Made by a program: the position numbers and the translations under genes
Shown here: positions 27,037-35,343 of the stretch, piece after piece
Numbering within the stretch: position 1 is the stretch's first letter
Layout of the letters: each line of letters opens with the position of its first letter
The notes under the pieces: model-generated
Told to the model about the DNA's origin: nothing
The model's database searches: none
The model's input: only the letters and a program-made list of their open reading frames with translations
DNA from: Streptomyces anulatus
GTDB taxonomy: Bacteria; Actinomycetota; Actinomycetes; Streptomycetales; Streptomycetaceae
Direction: 5' to 3'
Length of the DNA: 64,000 bases
Assembly (NCBI RefSeq): GCF_000721175.1
Contig: NZ_JOEZ01000003.1
Coordinates: 451,476 to 515,475 of the forward strand

Positions 27037-28500
27037 ATGCAGCTCTCTCAACAGCGTGCGGAAACGCCCCCGGGCCACGTCGTCGTCATCGGCGGAGGCA
27101 TCGCCGGCCTGGCGGCCGCCCACCGCCTGGTCGCCACCGGACTGCGGGTCACCCTCCTGGAGGCGACGGACCGGCTCGGCGGCAAGCTCATGACCGGCGA
27201 GGTCGCGGGCGTCCAGGTCGACCTGGGAGCTGAGTCGATGCTCGCCCGGCGCCCCGAGGCGGTCGCCCTGGCCCGCGAGGCCGGCCTCGCCGACCGCCTT
27301 CAGCCGCCCGCCACCGCCACCGCCTCGCTGTGGACGCGCGACGCGCTGCGCCCCATGCCCAAGGGGCACGTCATGGGCATCCCCGGCGACCCGGCGGTGC
27401 TCGGCGAGGTGCTGTCCCCCGAGGGGCTGGCCCGGATCGCCGAGGAGCGCGACCTCACCCCGACCCCCGTCGGCGACGACGTCGCCGTCGGCGCTTACAT
27501 CGCCGACCGGCTCGGCCGCGAGGTCGTCGACCGGCTGGTGGAGCCCCTCCTCGGCGGGGTCTACGCCGGCGACGCCTACCGGATCTCGATGCGCGCCGCC
27601 GTACCCCAGCTCTTCGAAGCGGTGCGGGAGGGCGGCCCGCTGCTGGAGGCCGTACGCCGCATCCAGGAGCGCGCCGCCGCCCGGCAGCAGACCGGACCCG
27701 TCTTCCAGGGCATCGAGGGCGGCGTCGGCACCCTCCCGGACGCCGTCGGCGACGCCGTACGGGCCGCCGGCGGCGAGATCCTCACCGAGACCCCCGTCCT
27801 GGGCCTGACCCGTACGGAAACGGGCTGGGCCGTCCGCACGGACCCCCGGACCATCACCGCCGACGGCATCGTCCTGGCCACCCCCGCCTGGTCCGCCGCC
27901 ACCCTGCTGGCCGCCGAGTCCCCGGCCGCCTCCGCGGAGCTGTCCGGCGTCGAGTACGCCTCGATGGCCCTGGTCACCCTGGCCTTCCGGCGGGCCGACA
28001 TCGAGCGGTACGAGGCCCTGCGCGGCCGCTCCGGCTTCCTCGTACCACCGGTCGACGGGCACACGATCAAGGCGTCCACGTTCTCCAGCAACAAGTGGCA
28101 GTGGGTCGCCGAAAGCGCCCCCGACCTGTTCGTCCTGCGCACCTCCGTGGGGCGGTACGGCGAGGAGGACCATCTGCACCGCGAGGACGAGGAACTCGTC
28201 GCCGTCTCCCTGCGCGACCTCGCCGCGGCCACCGGACTCACCGCCCGGCCGGTCGACACCGAGGTCACCCGCTGGATCGGCGGCCTGCCGCAGTACCCGG
28301 TCGGCCACCACACCCGGGTCGCCCGGATCCGCGACGAGATCGCGGGGCTCCCCGCCCTGCGGGTCTGCGGCGCGGCCTACGACGGCGTCGGCATCCCCGC
28401 CTGCATCGCGAGCGCCCAGCGGGCGGCCGACGAGATCACGAGAGAGATCATCGCCACGCCGACCCTGGTTCGGGGCACGGGGAGCGAGGCGGGACAATAG
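27037..28500 (+). CDS. hemY: Coproporphyrinogen III oxidase (HemY/CgoX type)
   Basis: FAD-dependent six-electron oxidase, 487 residues, annotated historically as protoporphyrinogen oxidase (hemG/hemY). In Gram-positive bacteria this enzyme oxidises coproporphyrinogen III to coproporphyrin III, and the presence of chdC directly downstream supports that role here. The FAD motif is [17 protein letters not shown] (residues ~15-31), followed by [12 protein letters not shown]. Substrate-binding and C-terminal motifs include LLGGVYAGD and [20 protein letters not shown]. The chdC start is 4 bases after its stop, so the two are one operon. The coproporphyrin ferrochelatase gene (cpfC) is not in the window. 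Confidence 0.9.
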   Translation: MQLSQQRAETPPGHVVVIGGGIAGLAAAHRLVATGLRVTLLEATDRLGGKLMTGEVAGVQVDLGAESMLARRPEAVALAREAGLADRLQPPATATASLWTRDALRPMPKGHVMGIPGDPAVLGEVLSPEGLARIAEERDLTPTPVGDDVAVGAYIADRLGREVVDRLVEPLLGGVYAGDAYRISMRAAVPQLFEAVREGGPLLEAVRRIQERAAARQQTGPVFQGIEGGVGTLPDAVGDAVRAAGGEILTETPVLGLTRTETGWAVRTDPRTITADGIVLATPAWSAATLLAAESPAASAELSGVEYASMALVTLAFRRADIERYEALRGRSGFLVPPVDGHTIKASTFSSNKWQWVAESAPDLFVLRTSVGRYGEEDHLHREDEELVAVSLRDLAAATGLTARPVDTEVTRWIGGLPQYPVGHHTRVARIRDEIAGLPALRVCGAAYDGVGIPACIASAQRAADEITREIIATPTLVRGTGSEAGQ

Positions 28501-28504
28501 CCGT

Positions 28505-29233
28505 ATGAGTGCCCCTGAGACTGTGACATCAAGCAAGAGTCCGAACGCCGGCAAGAAGGCCAAGGACCTCAACGAGGTCATCCGCTACACCCTGTGGTCG
28601 GTCTTCAAACTGCGCGACGTTCTCCCGCCGGACCGTGCGGGGTACGCCGACGAGGTCCAGGAGCTGTTCGACCAGCTCGCGGCCAAGGACATCACCGTCC
28701 GCGGCACCTACGACGTGTCCGGTCTGCGGGCCGACGCCGATCTCATGATCTGGTGGCACGCCGAGACCTCGGACGAGCTCCAGGAGGCGTACAACCTCTT
28801 CAGGCGCACCAAGCTCGGCCGCGCGCTGGACCCGGTCTGGTCGAACATGGCGCTGCACCGGCCGGCCGAGTTCAACAAGTCGCACGTCCCGGCGTTCCTC
28901 GCCGACGAGACGCCGCGCGACTACATCAGCGTCTACCCCTTCGTCCGGTCCTACGACTGGTACCTGCTGCCCGACGAGGACCGCCGCCGCATGCTCGCGG
29001 ACCACGGCAAGATGGCCCGGGGCTACCCGGACGTCCGCGCCAACACCGTCGCCTCGTTCTCCCTGGGCGACTACGAGTGGGTCCTCGCCTTCGAGGCGGA
29101 CGAGCTGTACCGCATCGTCGACCTGATGCGTCACCTGCGCGCCTCCGAGGCACGTCTCCACGTGCGCGAGGAGGTCCCCTTCTACACGGGCCGCAGGAAG
29201 AGCGTCGCAGACCTGGTGGCCGGGCTCGCATAG
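28505..29233 (+). CDS. chdC: Coproheme decarboxylase
   Basis: ChdC/HemQ, final enzyme of the coproporphyrin-dependent heme pathway: converts Fe-coproporphyrin III to heme b with hydrogen peroxide. It has 242 residues and the chlorite-dismutase-like fold. The catalytic Tyr region is [18 protein letters not shown] (about residue 145) and the proximal heme His is in [33 protein letters not shown] closes the family signature. It has no Arg distal to heme as in true chlorite dismutases, as far as I can judge. It is coupled to hemY/cgoX and ends before a terminator. Confidence 0.92.
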   Translation: MSAPETVTSSKSPNAGKKAKDLNEVIRYTLWSVFKLRDVLPPDRAGYADEVQELFDQLAAKDITVRGTYDVSGLRADADLMIWWHAETSDELQEAYNLFRRTKLGRALDPVWSNMALHRPAEFNKSHVPAFLADETPRDYISVYPFVRSYDWYLLPDEDRRRMLADHGKMARGYPDVRANTVASFSLGDYEWVLAFEADELYRIVDLMRHLRASEARLHVREEVPFYTGRRKSVADLVAGLA

Positions 29234-29308
29234 CCAGCGAGTCCCGCACCACCCCAACCCGGAAGATCAGAAGGGCGGGCACCGGGCACCGATCGTGCCG
29301 TCCGCCGT

Positions 29309-29417
29309 TCCAGCGACACCGGGTTCGGCTTCGGGGGCCGTCGCACCGTCATGGTGCGGCGGCCCCCGCTCCGTGATCCCGGCCGACCCGGTCAGTCCAG
29401 CGACACCGGGTTCGGCT
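29309..29417. repeat. 22-bp direct repeat duplicating the 3' end of the hydrolase gene
   Basis: TCCAGCGACACCGGGTTCGGCT occurs at 29309-29330 and again at 29396-29417. The second copy encodes the last residues of the hydrolase (PNPVSLD and stop, minus strand). The first copy lies beyond the terminator hairpin at 29333-29367. The spacing is 87 bases. Confidence 0.8.
29333..29367. terminator. Terminator between chdC and the hydrolase gene
   Basis: GGGGGCCGTCGCACC / GGTGCGGCGGCCCCC form a 15-bp stem (one T-G pair) with a 5-nt loop between two convergent genes, so it can serve both. Confidence 0.85.
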
Positions 29418-30954
29418 CCGGGTGCGCGGCGCAGTCCGCACCCCGCCCCGGCACCTCACCGGTCAGCAGGTACCGGCGCAGATGGTCATCGACGCAGGTG
29501 TTCCCGGCCCCGCCGATCCCGTGCGTACCGGCGTCCCGCTCGGTCACCAGCGACGAGCCGGGCAGCCGCCTCCGCAGCTCCAGCGCCCCCTCGTACGGGG
29601 TCGCCGCGTCCCGCTCCGCCGCCAGGATCAGCACCGGCGGCAGCTCGCCCCACAGCGTCCCGACCTCCAGTGGCCGCTGCCGGGGCGCGGGCCAGAACGC
29701 GCACGGCAGGTTCGTGAAGGCGTTGTCCCAGGTCTCGAAGGGCGCGACGCGCGCCAGGTCCGTGTGGTCGCGGTCCCAGACCTCGAAGTCCTCGGGCCAG
29801 GGTGCGTCGTTGCACTCGACGGCCGTGTACACCGCCTGGGCGTTCTCGTTGTCCTTGGCGGCCACCGCGCGCGGCGAGGCCTGCGCGACCAGCGGCTCCG
29901 GGTTGCCCCGGACGTACTCGGAGAGCGCCGTCGCCCGCATCGCCCAGTAGTCGTCGTAGTAGCCGGCCCCCAGGAACGCCGAGTGCAACTGCCCCGGCCC
30001 CACCGTGCCGCCCGCGGGCTCCACCGCCAGCGCGGCGCGCACCTCGTCGTAGTGCCGCTGCACCGACTCGGGCGTGGTCCCCAGGCGGTAGACGTCGTCG
30101 TGCCGGGCGACCCAGCGGCGGAAGTCCTCCCAGCGCGCCTCGAACGCCAGCGACTGGCCCATGTTGGAGCGGTACCAGATCTGCTCCGGGTCCGGGTCGA
30201 CCACCGAGTCGAACACCATGCGCCGTACGTGGGAGGGGAACAGCGTCGCGTACAGCGCGCCGAAGTACGTCCCGTAGGAGGCCCCCATGAACGTCAGCCG
30301 CTGCTCGCCGAGCGCGGCCCGCAGGACGTCCAGGTCACGGGCGTTGTTCAGTGAGGTGTAGTGCCGCAGCGTCTCGCCCGCGTGCTTCGCGCACCCCTGC
30401 GCGTACGCCTTCGCGCGGGCGACGCGCCGCTCCTTGTACTCCTGCGTCGGGTGGGTCGGCGCGTCCGTCGGGCCCTTCGTGTACGCGGCGGGGTCCTGGC
30501 AGGTCAGCGGGGCGGAGGAGCCGTTCACCCCGCGCGGGGCGTAGCCGACCAGGTCGTACGCCTCGGCGACCTCCTTCCACTCCGGCATCTCCCCGGCCAG
30601 CGGGAAGGTGATGCTGGACGCGCCGGGGCCGCCCGGGTTGTAGACGAACGCGCCCTGTCGCTCCTCGGCCGGACCGGTGGCCCCGGCGCGGCTGACGGTC
30701 AGTTCGAGCTGCCGCCCGTCCGGCTCGGCGTAGTCGAGGGGCACCTTCACCGTGCCGCACTTCAGCGAGTCCGGGAGCATCTCCTCCTTTGGACAGGAGA
30801 CGAAGTCGATCCCGGCGGCCGTGGCACGGGCGGCGGCGATCGCGGTGCCCCGGGCCTCGGCGGAGCCCGGGCGCTCCCAGGCCCCCGCCGGAGCGGCGGC
30901 CAGGGCGGACAGGACCAGGGAGCCGATCGATGTGTACAGCGCAGCTGTTCTCAC
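29392..30954 (-). CDS. Secreted alpha/beta-hydrolase, tripeptidyl aminopeptidase (Tap/SlpD) type
   Basis: Exported serine peptidase-like hydrolase of 520 residues. Residues 1-25 are a Sec signal peptide ending APAGA. The oxyanion segment is VYNPGGPGASS and the nucleophile elbow is GASYGTY with Ser226. The catalytic Asp is in LAAERDAATPYE and the His in RDAGTHGIGG, followed by the TAP-like C-terminal domain (CVDDHLRRYLLTG). Streptomyces Tap, SlpD and SlpE remove short N-terminal peptides from secreted proteins. The start is GTG 30954. It lies 128 bases downstream of the TIGR04222-type gene on the same strand, so it could be co-transcribed with the MNIO pair and process its product; this is inference only. 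Confidence 0.82.
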   Translation of the reverse strand: MRTAALYTSIGSLVLSALAAAPAGAWERPGSAEARGTAIAAARATAAGIDFVSCPKEEMLPDSLKCGTVKVPLDYAEPDGRQLELTVSRAGATGPAEERQGAFVYNPGGPGASSITFPLAGEMPEWKEVAEAYDLVGYAPRGVNGSSAPLTCQDPAAYTKGPTDAPTHPTQEYKERRVARAKAYAQGCAKHAGETLRHYTSLNNARDLDVLRAALGEQRLTFMGASYGTYFGALYATLFPSHVRRMVFDSVVDPDPEQIWYRSNMGQSLAFEARWEDFRRWVARHDDVYRLGTTPESVQRHYDEVRAALAVEPAGGTVGPGQLHSAFLGAGYYDDYWAMRATALSEYVRGNPEPLVAQASPRAVAAKDNENAQAVYTAVECNDAPWPEDFEVWDRDHTDLARVAPFETWDNAFTNLPCAFWPAPRQRPLEVGTLWGELPPVLILAAERDAATPYEGALELRRRLPGSSLVTERDAGTHGIGGAGNTCVDDHLRRYLLTGEVPGRGADCAAHPEPNPVSLD

Positions 30955-31082
30955 GCGCGGTGCCTCTCTGCGGATGCGGAGAGGGATGGTCGGGCGGACG
31001 GGCGGTGATGTCCAGCACCGCCCCCGCGTGTCCCCGGGATTGACCCCGATGGGCGGTCAGGAAGGCTGCTGTGGAGGGGAGT

Positions 31083-32102
31083 TCAGGAGCCGCCCCCGCC
31101 GCAGCTGGACCCGCCGGAGCTTCCGCAGCTGGAGCCCCCCGAGCTTCCGCAGCTCGATCCGCTGCCGCCCCCGCACCCGGAACCGGAGGAACAGCCGGAC
31201 CCGCCGCCGCAGCCCGACCCGGAGCCGCCGCTGGACCCTCCGCAGCTGGAGCCGTCGGGGCTGGAGGCGGCGCACCAGAGAGTCGTCGCGGCGACGGCGG
31301 TGACTCCCGCCGCCGTACCCCCGGTGACCTGGGCCGACGACCGCCCGCGCGGACGGCTCAGCCGTGCCGCGGCGGCCAGTTGGGCCTGGAGCACCGGGTC
31401 GGGCAGGGCGCGGAGCCCGAGCGTGGCGACCAGATGGGCGGGGGTCACCACGTACGCGTAGGTGTTCCGGAACGCCAGGGCGGCCTGGCGGCCCGCCTTC
31501 GTGATGCGGGTGGAGGAGGTCGCCGCGACGATCAGCCCGCTGAATCCGCCGATCAGGATCGGGGGCAGCATCATCAGGACGAACGGGAACGGGCCGTCCT
31601 CGGTGGCGAACTGGACGAAGGTCAGCACCACGCTCAGCGGCAGGGCGGCGACGCACGCCAGCCCCTGGATCGTCGCCCACCGCCTCAGCGGCCTGCTCTC
31701 CAGGGGAGACACGATCAGCCCGCGCGCGGCGAGCCCGTCGCCGGTCTCCTGGACCGCCGGGTGCCGCATCGCCGCCTCCCGCAGGACGTGCAGGGCGCCG
31801 CTCGGCGCGGCGGCCAGCTCCTGGAGCACCGCGCGTTCCACCGGGTCGTTCGCCTGCGCCCGCTGTACGGCGACGATGCCGGGGCCGCCGACGACCAGCC
31901 GCCCGTCCGTGTGCAGGGCGGCCAGCGCGGTGTCCACGACCCTGGCCGGGCCGCCGTTCAGGAACGCGGCCTCGTACAGGTCGTGGAGGGCGAGACCGGG
32001 GGCCGGCCGGGGGCGGCGGGCCCGGCCGTTCACGGCCTTGACGAGGAGTGCCACCGAGGAGACCGCGACCACGAGGGTCGCCAGCAGAGCCAACATGTAC
32101 AT
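31083..32102 (-). CDS. TIGR04222-type membrane protein with Cys/Gly/Ser repeat tail (possible MNIO substrate)
   Basis: Membrane protein of 339 residues. It has an N-terminal helix (MLALLATLVVAVSSVALLV), a cytoplasmic TIGR04222-like domain (LHDLYEAAFLNGGPARVVDT, LHTDGRLVV, LQELAAAPSGALHVLREAAM), two central helices at residues ~155-215, and a possible fourth near 255-277. The last 62 residues (278-339) are almost only Gly, Ser and Cys, with Cys at about 287, 298, 304, 310, 318, 326 and 334, plus Cys277. The end is a tandem repeat of the octamer SSCGSSGG. It begins 6 bases after the stop of the DUF692 gene, so the two are one transcription unit. TIGR04222 proteins are noted for such low-complexity tails. 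That the tail is modified by the MNIO enzyme is my inference. Confidence 0.8.
   Translation of the reverse strand: MYMLALLATLVVAVSSVALLVKAVNGRARRPRPAPGLALHDLYEAAFLNGGPARVVDTALAALHTDGRLVVGGPGIVAVQRAQANDPVERAVLQELAAAPSGALHVLREAAMRHPAVQETGDGLAARGLIVSPLESRPLRRWATIQGLACVAALPLSVVLTFVQFATEDGPFPFVLMMLPPILIGGFSGLIVAATSSTRITKAGRQAALAFRNTYAYVVTPAHLVATLGLRALPDPVLQAQLAAAARLSRPRGRSSAQVTGGTAAGVTAVAATTLWCAASSPDGSSCGGSSGGSGSGCGGGSGCSSGSGCGGGSGSSCGSSGGSSCGSSGGSSCGGGGS
31086..31271 (-). repeat. Coding repeat tract (Cys/Gly/Ser tail)
   Basis: The minus strand encodes units of TCCAGCTGCGG followed by Gly/Ser codons. Two near-identical 24-bp units (SSCGSSGG) and a third partial unit lie at the distal end, preceded by looser CGGGSG units. 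The spacing between Cys codons is 6, 6, 8, 8 and 8 residues in the last part. It is in frame throughout, so selection is on the peptide. Confidence 0.85.
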
Positions 32103-32108
32103 GGCGGA

Positions 32109-33428
32109 TCACCTTCCCACGAGGGCGGCACGGGCCGCCCGGACCAGCCGGGTGGCACGGCGCGGGGGCCGGGCGCCCGACCGGTCCTGCCACCAGTACG
32201 TCAGCCGGCGCCGCGCCGCCGGGTCGGCGGGACCGCCCGCGATGAGCACGTGCTCCGCGAAGTCCAGGGCGTCGCGCCGGTAGCCGCCGGACATCGGACG
32301 GCCCCCGGCGTACGCGAGGAACCCGGCACGGTAGCCGTCGCCGAGGATCTCCGGCAGCTCCGGCGCGACCTTGGCGACGACGTCCGCGCGCTTGGCGGCC
32401 AGCGCCCGGCTCTGCACCCGCAGCCGCCGGGGGTCGAAGCCCTCGGGGGCCGGGGTCCCCGCCACCAGTGCGGAGAGCAGCGAGGTCTGCGCGACGGCGG
32501 TACGGTCACGGATCCCGGCCGGCACGGGGGCGGCGGGCGCACGGGCTCCGGCGCCCTCCCCGTCGTGTGCCGCGCCCCGGGCCGTGGGACGCGGGTCCGC
32601 CGGGGGAGCCGCCCGCCGCAGCGTCGCCCGGATCGCGTCGAGTTCGCCCGCCAGCTCCTCGGCCGGCGGGAACGCGTCGTCCCGCTCCAGCAGCACACCC
32701 GGAGGGTCGACCCGGGAGCGCAGCTCGGCCAGCACCTCCAGGACGGGGGCGGTCACCGGGTGGGCGTGCGTGTCGTGCCAGACGCCGTTCCTCTCGACCC
32801 CGCCCGCCACATGGACGTACGCGATGGCCTCCACCGGCAGCTCGTCCAGCGCCTTCGCCGGGTCCTGGCCGAGGTTGACGTGATTGGTGTGCAGGTTGGC
32901 CACGTCGATCAGCAGCCGTACGCCGGTCCGCTCGACCAGCTCCGCCAGGAACTGCCCCTCGGTCAGCTCCTCGCCCGGCCAGGAGACCAGCGCCGCGATG
33001 TTCTCCAGGGCGAGCGGAACCGGCAACGAGTCCTGCGCGATCCGCACGTTCTCGCACAGCACGTCCAGCGCGTCCCAGGTGCGCTCCACCGGCAGCAGGT
33101 GCCCCGCCTCCAGCCTCGGCGACGCGGTCAGCGGCCCCCCGGCCCGTACGAACGCGATGTGCTCGGTCACCAGCGGCGTCCCCAGCAGCTCGGCGCGCGC
33201 CGCGAGGGCGGCGAGGCGCACGGGGTCCGGCCGCTCGGCGCCACCCAGGCCGAGGGCCACCCCGTGCGGCACGATCCGCACACCGCGCTCCCGGAGCCGT
33301 ACCAGGGAGTCCGGGAGGTGGTCGGCGCAGAGGTTCTCCGCGACCGCCTCGACCCAGTCGATCCCCGCCAGCGCCTCCACCTCGTCCGCGATCTCCGGCC
33401 GCCAGCCGATGCCGATGCCCAGTTCCAT
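32109..33428 (-). CDS. DUF692 multinuclear non-heme iron oxidative enzyme (MNIO) with fused C-terminal partner domain
   Basis: TIM-barrel protein of the DUF692/MNIO family, relatives of which (MbnB, TglH) use two or three irons to modify Cys or neighbouring residues of ribosomal peptides. Length is 439 residues. Family ligand positions are all present: His55 (VPHGV), His90 (TEHIAF), Glu142-Asn143 (LENIA), Asp175 and Asn178 (IDVANLH), His206 (VHVAGG), Asp219 and His221 (HDTHAHPV) and Glu248 (LLERDD). After about residue 275 a Pro/Ala linker leads to a ~150-residue helical domain ([36 protein letters not shown]). It resembles the separate partner proteins of other MNIO systems and the C-terminal domain of S. 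coelicolor SCO6045. ATG 33428 follows GAGGGGGA. The substrate is probably the adjacent Cys-rich protein (inferred). Confidence 0.85.
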   Translation of the reverse strand: MELGIGIGWRPEIADEVEALAGIDWVEAVAENLCADHLPDSLVRLRERGVRIVPHGVALGLGGAERPDPVRLAALAARAELLGTPLVTEHIAFVRAGGPLTASPRLEAGHLLPVERTWDALDVLCENVRIAQDSLPVPLALENIAALVSWPGEELTEGQFLAELVERTGVRLLIDVANLHTNHVNLGQDPAKALDELPVEAIAYVHVAGGVERNGVWHDTHAHPVTAPVLEVLAELRSRVDPPGVLLERDDAFPPAEELAGELDAIRATLRRAAPPADPRPTARGAAHDGEGAGARAPAAPVPAGIRDRTAVAQTSLLSALVAGTPAPEGFDPRRLRVQSRALAAKRADVVAKVAPELPEILGDGYRAGFLAYAGGRPMSGGYRRDALDFAEHVLIAGGPADPAARRRLTYWWQDRSGARPPRRATRLVRAARAALVGR

Positions 33429-33540
33429 GGTGTCCCCCTCACCTCGTTGTGTTCAGGGGTCATGGCCCCGTCGAGCGGCGATGAACCCGACATGGGGGAC
33501 GTTCAGAGCTGGATCTGAGGTTCCGGGACCGTGGTCCTCG

Positions 33541-34287
33541 TCAGGGCATCGGCATCATCGTGGGCGGCACCGGGCGCGAGGTGAAGGACTGGTCGCCGGT
33601 CGGTGTCGCCGGCACCGGAGCCAGGGGGGCCTGCCCGTCCTGGGGCATCGACGGGCCCGAGGGGCTGGCCGTCGACCCGCTTGCCGCCTCGCGCGCCAGG
33701 GCGTCGAAGTCGACGAACCCGGTGGCCTCCAGCATGGTGATGTGGTCCAGCACCGTCTGGTTCGCGTCGCTCGCGAGCTGCCGGATCAGCGTGTTCCGGG
33801 TGGTGTGGCGGACCTGGGCGATCAGGCCGAAGACCTTGCCGTGGGCGGCCCGCAGGATATTGGCGAACTTGCGCTCGTAATCGTCGCCGCTCGCCGCCGT
33901 CAGCTCCCGCAGCCACCCCTGCTGCTGGGCGGTCGGCTGGTTGGGCAGCTCCACCCCGAGCTTCGCCGCCACGTCCCGGGCCCGCCGGTCCAGGTCCGCG
34001 TGCCCGACGACCAGGTGGTCCCCGGCGGCCTTCGTCGCCTCGCTGGGCGCCCGTTCGATCGCCTGCTGCCCGGCGGGCAGCTCCCACAGTCCGGCGAGCC
34101 GCACCTTGACCAGGAAGTCCCGGTCGGTCGCGGAGAGCGGCCCCCACTGGGTGGCGACGCTGGAGGCGTTGAGGTTCGCCTCGCCGGTGCCTGAGCGGTC
34201 CGCGTAGGACCAGACGGGGAACGCGAGCGCGCCGAGCGTGGCGACCAGTGCCGCGATGATGAGGGCCGTTCCGTTGATGCGTCGCAA
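33541..34287 (-). CDS. DUF4142 family exported protein
   Basis: Exported or membrane-anchored protein of 248 residues with a DUF4142 four-helix (ferritin-like) domain. The N-terminal helix GTALIIAALVATLGALAFPVW is an uncleaved anchor or signal. The domain begins LSATDRDFLVKVRLAGLWELP and continues through VGHADLDRRARDVAAKLGVEL and TRNTLIRQLASDANQTVLDH. The last ~55 residues are Pro/Ser-rich. I chose TTG 34287 (MRRINGT) because GGGAGA lies 7 bases upstream; TTG 34338 would add a non-signal-like extension. Function is unknown. It is on the same strand as the MNIO gene with a 112-base gap and no visible terminator, so linkage to that unit is possible. Confidence 0.72.
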   Translation of the reverse strand: MRRINGTALIIAALVATLGALAFPVWSYADRSGTGEANLNASSVATQWGPLSATDRDFLVKVRLAGLWELPAGQQAIERAPSEATKAAGDHLVVGHADLDRRARDVAAKLGVELPNQPTAQQQGWLRELTAASGDDYERKFANILRAAHGKVFGLIAQVRHTTRNTLIRQLASDANQTVLDHITMLEATGFVDFDALAREAASGSTASPSGPSMPQDGQAPLAPVPATPTGDQSFTSRPVPPTMMPMP

Positions 34288-34444
34288 CAAGGTGTCTCCC
34301 GGGCAGAAGCGTGACAGCGTCGAACAGGCGTCAATCAACCGCCAACCGGCTCGCCGTGCAGGCTACTTGGCGGTAATGCCGATACGGCAGTACCGGGAGA
34401 TACGCAGTCGGACGCAGAAATGCTCAGCCATGCCGCTCGGGCAC

Positions 34445-34510
34445 GCTTCCGGTCAGCCGCTCGGCCGTGCTTCCGCTGCTTCCGGTCAGCTGCTCGGCGG
34501 TGCTCCCACT
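34445..34510. repeat. Two adjacent 33-bp tandem repeats
   Basis: GCTTCCGGTCAGCCGCTCGG at 34445 begins a 33-bp unit repeated immediately at 34478-34510 with 4 mismatches, followed by a partial third copy. On the minus strand one frame reads as an 11-residue repeat (KQxxHxRAADR), but that frame is not the one used by the PTH2-like gene, which ends at 34550. The stretch 34288-34549 otherwise holds no gene I can support. Confidence 0.75.
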
Positions 34511-34549
34511 GCTTCCGTGCTTCCGCGCTGGAGATTCCGTTTCCGTCGG

Positions 34550-35272
34550 TCAGCGGCGCAGCGCCGGGTGGTCGGCGACCACCGTGCAGGACCCCGGGGC
34601 GATCTCGGTGAACCCCGCGTCGCGCACCACCGGCAGCCCGCTCACCGTCAGCTCCCGCCAGCGCTCCGCGCCGGGGGTGGCGACGGAGAGCGGGAACCCG
34701 GCCTCGCGCCAGGCCTTGCGCTCGGTGTCGGACAGCTCCCACCAGGCGAGCTGGGCACCGTGGCCGACCTGGGCCATCGTCTTGCCCGCCGACATGTCCA
34801 CCTCGGGATTCAGCCACAGCACCGGGCCCGAGAGATCGGGGGAGGCGGGCGGCTCGGGGTCCTCCAGGTCGGTGCCCGACACCTGGAGCTTGGCCAGCTC
34901 CTTGGGCCAGCCGTCCAGCGGGACCGGAGGGAACACCCGCACCTCCGCGCCGTCCTCGCCCGTGACCGTGATGCCGTCCAGCGCCGTGGCCTTGCGCCAC
35001 TCCGCACCGCGCGCCCGGCGTACGACCTTGCGGATCCGGGCGTCCTGCCAGTCCCGCATCGCCGCGGCCCACTCGCCGTCGCCGAGGGACCGCTCGTCGG
35101 AGAGGATCGTCAGCACCGCGCGGGCGGCGGTCCGCAGCGCGTCGGTGCGGGCGGGCGGGTCCGTCTTCTCCAGGTGGAGCACCAGCGGCAGCACGAACTG
35201 CTGCGCCTGGTCGCGGTCGGTCGGACCGTGGTGGAACGGGCTCTCGGGGGCCGGGGTGTCGTTGCTGGTCAC
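34550..35272 (-). CDS. Peptidyl-tRNA hydrolase PTH2-like protein
   Basis: Protein of 240 residues whose C-terminal half resembles PTH2, the archaeal/eukaryotic-type peptidyl-tRNA hydrolase: VLWLNPEVDMSAGKTMAQVGHGAQLAWW (read in two parts, about residues 150-178) matches the PTH2 signature with Lys, Gln and His. The end VSGLPVVRDAGFTEIAPGSCTVV is also typical. The N-terminal ~130 residues (from QFVLPLVLHLEKTDPPARTD) are an extension with no domain I recognise. Bacterial Pth is a different fold, so this would be an accessory enzyme or has another target. The start is uncertain: GTG 35272 gives MTSNDTPAPE, GTG 35302 adds ten residues; neither has a convincing ribosome site. Confidence 0.65.
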   Translation of the reverse strand: MTSNDTPAPESPFHHGPTDRDQAQQFVLPLVLHLEKTDPPARTDALRTAARAVLTILSDERSLGDGEWAAAMRDWQDARIRKVVRRARGAEWRKATALDGITVTGEDGAEVRVFPPVPLDGWPKELAKLQVSGTDLEDPEPPASPDLSGPVLWLNPEVDMSAGKTMAQVGHGAQLAWWELSDTERKAWREAGFPLSVATPGAERWRELTVSGLPVVRDAGFTEIAPGSCTVVADHPALRR

Positions 35273-35343
35273 CGTCCCAGTCTGCCAGGCCGGTCGTGTC
35301 ACCTTCTTGGCGGAACGACATGGTCCGGGTGAGGATGCTCCGC

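Noticed and set aside
31086..31271. Possible CRISPR-like or minisatellite array
   Set aside because: The units are in frame within a membrane protein, have no spacers and encode a Cys/Gly/Ser tail.
32109..33428. Reading the DUF692 protein as a xylose isomerase or AP endonuclease
   Set aside because: Both share the TIM-barrel shape, but the ligand pattern and the Cys-rich partner fit DUF692/MNIO better.
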